In this document: positions 48,901-60,025 of the stretch, in pieces
How positions within the stretch are numbered: the first letter of the stretch is position 1
Layout of the letters: every line of letters starts with the position of its first letter
NCBI GenBank assembly: GCA_947034895.1
Contig: OX344762.1
Span: forward strand, 38,606,760 to 38,670,759
Direction: 5' to 3'
Origin: Rhytidiadelphus loreus
Lineage: Eukaryota; Streptophyta; Bryopsida; Hypnales; Hylocomiaceae
DNA length: 64,000 nt
The notes under the pieces: model-generated
Told to the model about the DNA's origin: nothing
What the model saw: only the letters and a program-made list of their open reading frames with translations
The model's database searches: none
Translations under genes and position numbers: made by a program

Positions 48901-51689
48901 TGTCGTGGGAGAATGGGACGTTCCAAGCAGCAACCCGGGACTGCGGTGTGTGGTGGCTGTGTGAGGCAAAGGTGAGCTTCCTAAACTCTCTCCATTTAAT
49001 ACTTCCATTGTGTACGTCCGCCAAATGTAGTTGCACGTCGTTCGTCATTGTCTTCTGTGGTCATGCGTGGCGCGGGGACCTGATTGACGTGGTACAACCG
49101 CTTGAAAGCACCGTCGTTTGTGTAGGAGGAGGATTATGCAGAGGTGAGCACGGCCATTGGAAGCGCCGTTGCCTCCATTTGCAAAAGCGTTAAGTATGGT
49201 GAGATGCCTTCGGATATTGAAGAACTCGCCAATTACCTTCAGTTTAGGCGCGACGTCGAAGCGTACGAGGAAAGCCGTGCGCAGGTTCGTATACATCAGG
49301 AGCGCATTGTAGAAGAGGCCGTCTTGAAGTTCAAGCGCGACACTGAATTTCGCCGTGAAAGCTATCGCTGGGATTGGTGCCCTCTGTGGTCGGTCGTGTC
49401 GCAAGTGAACGTACTGCACAAATTGCCACCGCTGCCTTGGCGGCACGACGGTAAGTTCGGCCTCCCTCCCGCATTGTACTCAGTGACAGAGGTTATGGGT
49501 CGTGGTGCACTGCCCAGTGTTTTATTCGTCCTTCGGTTCGTTGCACTGACATTGCTGTGCACGGCGCAGATGCGGAGGCGGACGAGGTGCGCCGAATCCT
49601 TCTTGCCAACCGAGTGCCTCGTATGAAGCCACCACACTTCGTGCAGGTTCTTCGAATTGCCATGAACAGCGTATTTGGCAGGTTCAGGCAGCTCAGCTGC
49701 CCAATATTTGGAGTGAATAGGGCGGCGCTGCGTGCCATGTGCCGTAGCCACAGTGACATCGTGCGAGCCCTTGCCATGTACATTCACGAAGCACCTTTCC
49801 GTTTTGCTGGGATTGTGGACTGGGAACCAGATGTCATTCACAGCACAGTGATGAAAGATGCACAGCTGGTCTGCGACGGAAAAGAGGACCGTGTGCTTGA
49901 TGGAATCATGGAGTGGGTGGAGAACGTACGTGTGCGTGCGTTGCAGGACCTTGCAGTGCACCACCCCACTGTGTTTCGGACATGCTGGAGGACCACTACA
50001 CACGAACTGTGGGGGACCAGTCCAAGTTCTAGAGCAGGTGTCTACGCATGCGCGAGGATTTCGACATTGGGTGGATGGCCGAGGAAACGCAGCCGCCCTG
50101 GGTTGTGAGGGTGAAGGACATCCGTCAGCAAATCGTGCATCTGGTTCAGTCGTTGGGACCAGCATTTCAGGAGGACGACGACTCAGCGTGGTCTACTCAA
50201 CTTGGAAATCCCGCAGCGGCGCAGGAGGCAGAGTGCGAGGATGCTCCCAAACACCTGGTTGAAGAATTGGTGGGCAACGACGTCGTCACCCCTAACATTG
50301 ATACCCTCCCCGTGTCGCAGACTTTGAACATCACAGAGCTGCAGCAGGAGGTGGCGCTGGCGGTCAACGACATTTCAACACAAGACTTGAACCTGAATGG
50401 CCTGCCTGAGTCGGTAACGCCGCTGAGTAGGGTGGGGTTTGTATTAGCGTCAAGTGGGGACTGTACTCACCCGGTCTCGCTAATGAGAGCGTCCCCGATT
50501 TGCTTGGAGGACGTCTTCAAAGCCATCTCCAGTACACTCGATGAGGCCAACTCAGACCGCGACAAGGACAGCGACGGAGAGCCTCACAAGTAGGCAGAGT
50601 TGCCCCGTGCTGATGAGGATAAACCCCCTGTCGCGCGACATAGAAAAGCCTGTACGTTTGCCCCCTTGCCCGTATCCGATGAAGACTCGAAGGGTTGGTG
50701 CAAAGTTTCTATCCCCAAGGCTTATGAATATTTTCAGCTTGATGACCTCATGGAGGCTGTGCCTAGGTACGTGGTCTTGGCTTCAACCCTAACCCGAGTT
50801 TCTCTTTCTATGTCATTGACACTAGGCCCTTGAACACTGAAACCTGAATCCGGTACTGTGCAGGAGAGGAGCGGACGATGAAGACGCTGGTATGATCAAC
50901 TTTTATGGGGACCCAAATTGGGACTCTCTGCCGGTGCCAGTGTCAGAGTTACGCAATTTGAAGCAGACCAAGCGGTTTCTGGGCCAGAACATTGTTGAAC
51001 TACTTAGTCGGCGCCTTTGGTGGAGTCTGTCCCCAGGTGCACGGCAGAAAGTGTACGTGGCGCCTTCGTTTATGCAAGGTCCTCTTGCATCGGCTTGGGA
51101 TACAGGCAGCGACGATGCCCTGTTCAAATGGGGTCGAGAGTACCTAATGCCCGTCCGATTCTACAGTACAATGCAGGCTGACATGGAAGTGCTCGTACCC
51201 TATGTTTCAGGGAAGCACTGGTCGCTCTTCATCTTGACGTCAACGCGGGTGCTGCACTTGGACAGTGCAGCCATGCACGGCGGCGCCTTGGACTTAGAGT
51301 ATGTGGGTCGTGTGCGGAAGGTCTGGGAGATGCTCCACGAACCCAGGCTGGCGTTGCCGACCGTATGCGACACAGTGCAGTGTTTTGCAGAGTATGGGAC
51401 GTACGAATGTGGTTACTGTGTTGTACGCTTCATGGAGTCGTACCTCCAAGTATTGCATGCCAACGAACCACTTGTTGACGCAGGGAAGGCGTGGTTAATG
51501 TTCACTAACCTCGTGAACACCCCAGAACGCGGTCGAGAGTTACAGAAAAACGTCATCGCCGCAGTTGCGGATGAGCTTTCTGAAAGCTCTGCTTTCGACC
51601 TGTACCAGCGGCCCTACGGGTGTTGGTACACTATACAACGGGAGTCTAGTCCAGAGTTTCTGCGGGAGTCCAAGAAAGGCGAGGCATGA
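45926..51689 (+). pseudogene. Zinc-finger/Ulp1-type (C48) cysteine protease gene of the MULE
   Basis: My model joins 45926-46174, 46449-48971, 49126-49450, 49570-49925, 50033-50766 and 50864-51689. All junctions are GT..AG and phases close, giving about 1670 codons; a 5' exon ending at the GTAAGT at 45514 is possible. Near the start is a finger-like segment (FQCIHCKNQKF, then KHRWDSKCP). Eight 22-residue Pro/Ala/Arg repeats and acidic stretches follow. The last exon is a Ulp1-like protease with His in GKHWSLF (51215), Asp in LHLDSAA (51261) and Cys in YECGYCVV (51408). Family knowledge: C48 proteases process SUMO or related modifiers, and plant MULEs of the Kaonashi type are known to carry them. 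Four in-frame stops break it: TAG 47478, TGA 47730, TGA 48852, TAG 50591. The protease triad itself is intact. Confidence 0.75.
47502..48029 (+). repeat. Eight 66-bp coding tandem repeats in the Ulp1 gene
   Basis: Units start at 47502, 47568, 47634, 47700, 47766, 47832, 47898 and 47964, each exactly 66 bp, with a ninth partial at 48030. They encode variants of VPQAADREPTRARPQGPP followed by PALS. The fourth unit has TGA where most other units have CGA, which shows the stop arose by C-to-T change. The absence of length change argues that the repeat grew while the frame was under selection. Confidence 0.88.
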
Positions 51690-53147
51690 TAGTGTTCTGC
51701 CATTGGTTAGTATTTTCCCCGATAGAGTCTCCCTTGCGAGTGGCATTGTATATTTGTATCTTCCGTATTTCTGAAGTAGTGTCTTATGTTGCTGTAGTTG
51801 ATCATTTCTGGCGAGTATGTAAAGTGCTGTGACGAAGCTACTTTAGTTATTATGCGGGACTCGGAAAATCGGGCATTCAGGAACTTTTAGTTTTACTTCG
51901 AAAACTGCATGCGCCAATGTAAAATATAATCTGTTGTGACCAACAGATTTTAGGGCGCTAGGGCGTGTCTACGAACATGAGTAACGTGTATTTACATTGA
52001 CATTCACTTTTCATTTTTTGCATTTCATTTTTCATTTCATTTCATTTTTTATTTATTTCAATTTCCGTTTCCTATAAAAAAAAATTCCTTTTCCTATAAT
52101 TTTTTTTTCCGTTTCATATAATTTTTTTTTCCTTTTCCTCATTTTTCATCCATTTTTTATTTATTTATTTCAATCTCTCTTCCATACCATTTTTTTCCCA
52201 TTTTTCATTTTTCACATGGAATTTCTTTTGGATGTAATTGAATTTTTTTTTTCCTTTCATATGATTTTCTTGGCCTTTTTTTTGTATTTTTTCTTTTCTG
52301 CAATTGTACCTATATGGTCCCCAAAATCAGGAAGTTGTGGTCTCTTTGAAGGTTGAAGAATTTTTCCTATTGCCTTTTTACCATCCGGTGTTCTCAGACT
52401 GTCTTCTATATACTTCTGGTGAGTGCTATGGACATAGTCACCTTTGAGTTCTAGCAACAAAATTTGATTTTCAAAGTATTCAAACTGCATTGATATGGTC
52501 CCTATTCAAACTAGATTGATAGACCTTGTCAGAATGTTGGCTTCTTATTCAAATTACAACAAATTCCTCAAAGCGTACTCGGAAAACCTGTGAAATTTCG
52601 GGATTCAAAGAGTAAAACAACATTGCACCGTTACAGCACTGTCCACAATTTCTAAAACACTGCACATGAAACACTGGCCTCTGCCAATGAACCCATGACC
52701 TCCAACTGCTTGGAACAGTGTCTGTTGCCACTGACGGGTAGGATCAGAAATACGCATGGCGGGACAAAGCACTTTTCCCCGGTAGCGAAGTACGGCTTCC
52801 AATGAGTACTTCTGACGATCCTCTAATACACGAGTCACTCTATACGAAGAAGACCCACAACATGTCCTGGGCCGACTGACATTAAGCTTACTTAGCATAT
52901 AAGGTTTGTATTCCCAGAAGAAATATTAAATTCATGAATGCAGAGAATAAACAATGAGCAGCCCTCCAAACAAAACTACTGAAAGAAGAACAAGAAATAA
53001 TTGCTGGAGTTTTGGTCGGTACATGATTGGGAAACACTGTTCTAGGATCCTGAACCTTGTGTCAACTTCCAGGAGGCGTTCGAACACTGTACTGTATCAA
53101 CATTGTTCTGGAACTCATTCCCCACAGCATTTCAGGTGAGTACTGCC
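51690..53147. other. Spacer between the two convergent MULE genes
   Basis: 51.9-52.3 kb is T-rich with repeated TTTTCATTTCATTTT blocks, the opposite-strand bias to 43-45 kb. It probably holds both 3' ends. A minus-strand frame of 97 codons at 52898-52605, with several Cys, might be an extra 3' exon of the transposase gene, but I cannot link it by splicing. Confidence 0.4.
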
Positions 53148-56100
53148 CTATGAAGATGGAGAATTGGCCTCCAAACGCAATCTTCTTGCCGCAGGGGGGC
53201 GTCCACCCCTCTCTAGCATGTCCCTCATTCGCGGCAACCGCATACCCATCCCGTCCTCCACCCTCTGAAACACTAGCAACTGGCATTCAGGGTGGATAAC
53301 CCTAGTGTCGATGTCAGTAGCCAGTTTTTTCATCTTTCTGAGAAGCTTGTTGAAGTCAGCGCGAAGGTGACGCTGGAGTGTAGCGTTCCCCATTACGAAT
53401 CCGAGGACATCTTCTGCTTGCCTTCTCAAAGCACAAGACAGATCCAGTGTGTTCAAGTTTTCGTCCACCTCCACAACGTTAGCAGAATGTGCAACAGTGA
53501 CAGTGGAGCCTGGGGTTCGAACTCCCCGCGTTCCGGTGGACCGCTGCGGTGTTGACACGGGCAGGTGCCCTCTGAAAACCGTGCCCTTCAGAGAACCGCA
53601 GTAACGTGCCATTGTCCCTTCTGCCAATTCTGGATGCAGAAGCATCAACACTTTTATCTTGTGTTTGCAAGTATTTCCTCTTAGGAAATGCATACAAGTA
53701 CATGTGGCACACATCAACCCTGGATTGAGCACAATGTAACGTAAATGCCTGTGCGTGGAAGAAGTCACGAATGCTGGCCCACCCTCCACTTGTGGTAGTG
53801 TTACGTCACTGTCTGGGATGTCCCGCGCAAGGATGAGCAAGGACACCACAATGCCTCGCTCCTTCCGGTTCTCAACAAAACCATATTGCTTCCTGATTCG
53901 GTGGTACCAATAGTGAGTCAAAATATCACCTGTGAGTACATGGATGCACCAATCCACCCTACGCCCAGTCATTCGGCTTCTCTCTGCCTTCAGCACACTT
54001 TTCATGTAGCCATGATAACTTTCTACTACAGCGTTAGTGTCCTGTCTAGCATATGGCAAGTTTCGGTATCCTACGACCCACATATGTACCTTGGGAATCC
54101 ACTGGTCTAGAACGTAACCCCAGAACTCATTTTCAGTTGGATACGCTTCTTGTAGTATGCCCAGCTTCATAAGCGCCTATGTAGTTGCAACTGGCCCTCC
54201 GGGGCCTTGACGGTCATACATGATGGATGAGAGCCCCCTTAAGATAGCCGCACGAATATCCGCATCCTGGATCTTGATGCAAGCCTACTTCTGCCATGCT
54301 CTGTGAACATGCCACAGACACAGGAAAATGGCAGTCAACGGCCAGACAGTGCTGCGTGAATCATGAAGTTTGAATTTAGTGTTTCTTACTAGTGCATTTA
54401 TGAAAGTGCCAGCAATGCTTTAGAAGACACAAAGTGTTTTTCGTGCTAAATTGCAGCGGCCTACAAAGTTGAAGATCAGTGGTTACGTGATGCACTAGTG
54501 CTGTATACCGAAATTTTATAGTGAACAACGGTACATTGTGATCATCAAAAGTAGACTGCATACCTGAGGCTATTGATTTCCCCCTGGGCGCAGTCGACGA
54601 TGAATGCATTTGGTTTCCAGTCATGCCTAAACCGCTTCAATGAAGCGTCCAACTCCCTCATCTATAGAGTGAGATCATCTTGGGAAGAGCGTGACGTGAG
54701 GATGAAGCCAACGGGAATGCCATTATGCCATTCATCAAAAACCATGACGGTGTAAAGAGGAAACTGCAGAGTACAGACAGTGGAGGAAATAAGCCGCTGG
54801 GCATTTTTTCTAGCAATAACCCAGAACACTGCAGTGTAATGCAACAGGCTTAGCGGGGGCTGTCCACAGAAGATGTTGCTTTTTGGGTGTACCTTATTCT
54901 CGTTAGTGCCAAACGTGGCATCCAATGATACTCCACCTTCGTGTCCGTACTGAAGCATTACTTCCCGCTGCCATGGCGTTTGAATGCCCAAGGTGAATGG
55001 GATAGTAGAAGGTGTAATTGCGCCCTGTGTGATTGGACCAGTCTCTTGGTAGAAGAAAACACAGTCCCGATTACCCTGTACCCAGAGTTGCACGCTCCTG
55101 GCATCGCCACTGTCAAGCATGTAAGTTTCCCGTGCAACCTTCGTTGCCAAGTTCCGGACGTCCCTTTCGTGCAGGAACATGACGCGTGAAATGTCCTTGC
55201 CAGCAATGAGGGATTCCTTCACAACCTGCATGTGCTTTGACATTACCTGTGGAACACTGTGTCCATCACGTAGCAGCTTCAGCACAAAGTCCTTGATATC
55301 ACTTGACAAGTGCCAACTGAAGGCACTACGGTCACCACTATTATTCAGTCCGTGACACTGGAAGCCAACTGCGTTGACATGCTGCCCCTCGTAGATCGAG
55401 ACCTCCGTGATGTGTGGCAGAAGATATAGGCTCTTTACACTGAAAGAGGCGAGGCATCCCCGCTTTAGTGAAGCCCCCCACTGCTTCCGTGAATCACGAG
55501 GTTTTTCGGGCTTACCGATTTTCTTCCCCTTTTTTGGGATGGTTTTTTTTTTAGTGGGGTTGGATTCCGGAAGTGGAGGACGTCCTTGCTCATCTGTAGT
55601 AGGTAGAAGCGGAGGAATTACCTCCACTGTCCCGTTCGCCTAAGAATGAACAATGCTGTGAGCGGATCCTGCAAGCGCGGCAGTTGCTTCAGTACCTGAA
55701 AACGGAGCTGCAGCACCAATGCGTTCAACGAGCATGTTGTCCCCGTATAGAGCAATACTCGTTGCACTGGAAGAGGAAAGCCGTATCCCAAATCCTACTT
55801 GCAGAGCAGTGTTTCGCAAATGAGGTGAATGAGTGCGGGTTGTCTGGAATACGCTCGCGGAAGCAGTGACCAATGCACCGTCCGTTAGCATGCAAATGCT
55901 ATCTTCGGCGAGTAGGGCATTCAAATCAAGGTTCCGAAATCTGACCACCATTTTGGAGGACAGCCGTTTTGAAGGTTGAGGATGCTTACATAATACTGGT
56001 CTCCGCTCTCTGCGGCAGTTGCTCAGAGTAAAGGCCCCCCCACGTAAAACTATATTGTCACTTGGAGGTGGCGGGGGCGTGGAGGTGTCAGTGTGTCTGT

Positions 56101-57131
56101 CCTGTTCTGGGAAATTCAGGTCTACATTGAGAAGTGGATATGATACACAGACCTGATTGGAATCGACATTCGTGCTGCTTCGTAAGAGCGCTAGAGGTTG
56201 ATATGGACTCAGAGCTTTGAATTTCCGAATCCGACGTTTTGGGGAAGCTCTATTCATGGGCAACTTAGGCAGCATGGTGGACCTTGAAAAGGTAGAGACG
56301 TCCTGGACCGCAGCGTTGCATTCTGATGCCTGTCTATCTCCGAAGCGCCTATTCTGTTCTGTAGTTTGAAGATCACCGCTCCCCATGGCACTATGTCCTG
56401 TATTGTTCCCTTCAGCAGTGACAGCGGGCTGTGCAGATGTTTTCCCCTTTCGCGAGCGCTTGGGCTTTTCAGCAGGAGGCTGTGTTCCATCCTGTTGGGT
56501 TGACTTATTCCTGCCCTTCTCTTCACTGGTTTTGCCCCAGTAACTGCCCCTTCAATGGGAACTTGTTTCTTTTTTCGCAAACGCCTTGTCGCTGCAGCTC
56601 CAGCCACGACCACTTTTGGTCTCTGCTTCAGCAGTAACATGGACGTCACTTCTTTGACATTGCCAGTGTGGTCTTCCGGACCATACTGGCAGTGGTACCT
56701 GCACAATTGTAACGAAGGGATTACTCACGCTACTGTTTCTGGAGACGGAATGTGAGAATGACAATAAAACAGTGAGTGAGTGTAAGGGTCATAACCTTGG
56801 CTTACCGTATAAATTCCTTAGCGGTACTCCCAGAAGCTTCGAAATGAATTGGTCCCTTTGCTCTCTTGGTTCGTATCACCCTGAACTTGCAAGGGATACC
56901 TTCGTTGGCACTTTCCATACCACATATGAAATTGTCCACCCTGCTGGTCGGGATGAAACATTGCTCTACAACAACTACCTCATTCTTCTGAGTGTCTCTT
57001 ATTCTGCGGCGCCGGTGCGTTTGTCGAAGCTCCCATAGCAGGTCCCCCTTGCATATCAGCCCCGCAGGTGGACTTTGAACCCTAGACAGAATGCATTCAA
57101 GCTTCACGTCGCCATTGAATGCCGTGGCCAT
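53148..57131 (-). pseudogene. Mutator-like transposase with SWIM zinc finger
   Basis: Likely exons on the minus strand: 57131-56806, 56698-54564 and 54351-53148. The first splice joins FIR to YHCQYGPEDH in phase. The N-terminus shows a Cys/His-rich module split by that intron. A Pro/Ser-rich middle follows, then the MULE catalytic domain: first Asp in VSLDATFGTN, second in NAFIVDCAQGEI, the CLWHVHRAW C-H motif, and Glu in TNAVVESYHGY. The SWIM finger (CATCTCMHFLRGNTCKH) lies C-terminal to it. TAG stops interrupt it at 55642, 54664, 54287 and 54179, and a frameshift lies near 56540. The protein would cut at the terminal inverted repeats, bind DNA and create 9-bp target duplications. The frame continues cleanly after each stop, so the element was active not long ago. 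Confidence 0.85.
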
Positions 57132-58100
57132 GAGAAGCAGCGGCTAGATCCTACGGACCCTACTTGCAGATGTACAGGACTTCCTGTTAATCACAGCTGA
57201 ACACTGATATGCATCAAAACCTAACAATGAAAGACTCAATCCACAACCCTGCAACAAAGTTTAGATACGTGAACTTATAGCACCAAGTCTAATCCAACGC
57301 CCTTTCTACCCTGATCCCACAAAGCACCAAAACACAGAAAGCACAACATTCTGCAAGGATTGGACTGGGCTATGTGAACATACAGTACCTAGTGTAATCT
57401 AGACTAATCCAACACCCTTCATACACTCAACTCACGGAGCACTAAAACAGCCAGCTCCAAGAAAAAGTCCAACATTGAACAAAGAGTGGCTGGGGTGTGT
57501 GAATCATCTAAATAAAAAAACGGTGGCACAACGCTGGAGCCTGTCGATGGCAATTGGCGAAGCAATCCACCACAACAATCAGCCATAGAGTCCGTAGGAC
57601 GCACCGTGCACACCAAACGTCGTAACATTGAAACCCTGAATTCTAAACCATTGCATGAAAACCGCAGCGACAGTGAACAGTTGCAAAACCAGAACGCACG
57701 TGAACCCTAAACCCTAATAGACCTCAATAGCTGAACCCTAAACCCACAGCGCGACAAATGAACTTGGCCGCATCAACTTCTCTTGAAACACTGTGCGGGC
57801 TCGAACACCGAGGAAGTGTAATTCAAATCGTGGGGGAAAATCCCTACATGCGAGATGCTGGTCCAGAACACTGTGTGCTTTCCTTCGAAAATTTAAAAAA
57901 AAATAGGACCCTAAAACCGCCACGCTGGCCTTCGTCCGTCCGGATGTAAGTGGATCCGTAGGGTCTAGAAATGCTGACCACTGACGGACTGGACAGCCGG
58001 GCGCTTGCGCGCGTCCCGATTTACTGGCCAGCTAGGGGGGGGCTGCACGCGTCCCAAGCAGTCAGACTCATCAATGGAGGGGTGGGTTTTAGTGAAATCC
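57132..58100. other. Right terminal region of the MULE, transposase promoter side
   Basis: Non-coding. AACCCTAAACCCTAA (telomere-like, telo-box) occurs near 57703-57717 and again near 57734, consistent with a promoter for the minus-strand transposase gene. The last 32 bp are the right terminal inverted repeat. Confidence 0.5.
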
Positions 58101-58109
58101 GTAAATGAG

Positions 58110-59559
58110 GGTTGCTATTATGTGAGCATACAAGTGTGAGCCTATGAGCCTAGAATACTACACACCTATGTTATAGGTGTATAAACAATAAAAATTGTTT
58201 TATGATTATAGGGTGTATATGTTATAAATATCCATATTATAAGTATTTATGATATATGCAATTCTATAATGTGGGGTATCTATATTATAGGTACCTATGT
58301 TGTAGGCTCTACGTGCACAAGCTTGCATTCTTGGGCTCACATACTAGCATTGTTGGGGTATAAATCCACATTTAACTTGGTCAAAATTAAAAATAGAAAA
58401 TATAACAAGACTAATAGTTTAGGCTTTAGAGTTTAAGTTTAGTTATTGCAAGTGTCCAAAATTGTAACTTTCTAGTGCATTGAGTATAATTGAAATATAA
58501 AAATATTTTTCAAACTTTAAACCATACAAATTTGTAGTAGAGTATTATGGAAATTTGTGGAAAACATGCAGATCATTTGACCATGTAAATTGTGAGATTA
58601 TAACATTTCAATTTAGAAGAAAATAAATTTTGGTCCCTAACCAACAAAAGCAACATAGTTTGACCAACTCAACTTTGTAGAGAAGGAGACATTGTTCAAC
58701 TTTGAAAATAGTCATTTTTAGTGCATTGAGTGAGAATTGGAAAAAAATAATTTCATATGAATCTCCACGAGCCTTCAAAAAGCTCCACAAGAGCTTTTGT
58801 CCTTCGAGCATTAAACTACTCAAATTGAGGGGTGCGACATTGTCATATTTCATTTGTAGTCTACATTCTCAGACATCTACTATAACTCCCAAAGCTCATG
58901 GAATCAACCTTTAAATTATCAGCAAGATGTTGCTAAAATATTATGGAGTAAGGTAGTCTGCTCTCAAAGTGACCATTTAAGAGTTGATTGCCTTTTGGAG
59001 GGAGCTAAACTCCTTGAAACAATTTTCAGTAAGTTTCAGTAGGAAGAAAAATGGAATTGGCATCTAACCCAAGTCATTTCATATTTTTTGGACCTTTGTG
59101 CAATTAGTTATGAATTTTTGAAGTTGACATCCAATGACCACTGAAGGCAACGACCTCCTGAAATGTACAATATTGGTACATTGAAGAAAGTACCTCCGTG
59201 TCATAGACATTTGAAGAAACACATGATTCGCCAATTTTGGATGAAGTCAACTAATTTTACTCAATATTGTGGATGAAACAACATAAGTGATGAATGGTTG
59301 TTCCGACTCGGTGCAGACGAAAACAGAATAAGTTATAAACGCTAGCTCGAAAGTACGTGCGCATGCTTGTGACCCACGCTTGTGATTACTGTACAGTACA
59401 AGCGGGAATAGTCGGTGTTGAGTTTCTTTATTCATCGTATTCCCTCCTCAACGCAGTTGCACTCACTCTGCCGACAGCAAGAGTCCATCGGCATTTCATA
59501 GAGTGAGCAATCTCTAAAGTAGTGCTGGGAAGAGCAGCAACATAACCGAAGCACGCCGG
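58110..59559. other. AT-rich flank between MULE and SPT16 copy 2, with dispersed repeats
   Basis: 58440-58710 is the second copy of the repeat at 36290-36560. 58952-59200 is an inverted relative of the MITE interior at 8988-9274, starting TAAGGTAGTCTGCTCTC. No gene was recognised. Confidence 0.5.
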
Positions 59560-60025
59560 CAAAGCGAAATGAGAGAGAAGAAGCAGCTGCGTCGCCGGGA
59601 CATCGCGAATTGGGCCACGAGAATTCGACAAATGCGGGCAGAACGGAAGAAAGGGAAGTGCACTGTCTTGTGGAGGAAGGCAAGGTGGTGAGCATCTTCT
59701 CGAGAAAAGGAGCGACTTTGATTCATGGGCACGGGGTTTTGAGTACTCGGTTGCTGGTGCTGGTGGTTTCGGCATCAAATTCTTGTAACAGACCTCAGGC
59801 TCCATTTCGGTTGCTAGGGTTTAACCTCGGTTCTTTCGAGGAGGTTCGTCGCAAACTAGCTTGGTCGCTGATCCCCACGAGAGCAGAATCGGATTTGCTG
59901 TTGCTGTTGCAGTGAAGTTGGGGCCTTGCTTGTGGAATTGTTTCCGCTGGTGTGAGTGGGGAATTTGAAGCCGTGGCTCGTTTTAGGGTTTGGGGGGTCT
60001 CGAGGCGTCCAAGCTTGGGAGCAGC
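59560..60025 (+). promoter_or_regulatory. SPT16 copy 2 promoter and 5' UTR
   Basis: From 59886 rightward this is identical to copy 1, including the telo-box near the ATG. From about 59560 to 59885 it is only similar, with substitutions and indels. The second telo-box is changed to AAACCCTAG on the complementary strand. The two copies may therefore differ in expression. Confidence 0.5.

Larger units (their letters stand above)
41890..58100. mobile_element. 16.2-kb Mutator-like element with Ulp1 protease and MULE transposase genes
   Basis: The left end reads GGAGTCCACTAAAACCC and the right end, inverted, GGATTTCACTAAAACCC. The match continues through ACCCCTCCATTGATG: 32 bp with two differences. 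A perfect 9-bp target duplication GTAAATGAG flanks it (41881-41889 and 58101-58109), the size expected of Mutator-like elements. Inside, from left, are about 3 kb of AT-rich DNA with a large direct duplication, the plus-strand protease gene (45926-51689), a T-rich spacer and the minus-strand transposase gene (57131-53148). The two genes converge. Both carry in-frame stops, so this copy is now inactive by itself. Confidence 0.88.

Noticed and set aside
26658..57131. Reassigned stop codons (TAG/TGA read as amino acids) as an explanation for the broken transposases
   Set aside because: The host genes use TGA as a normal stop, and sister repeat units show CGA at one stop site; point-mutational decay is simpler.
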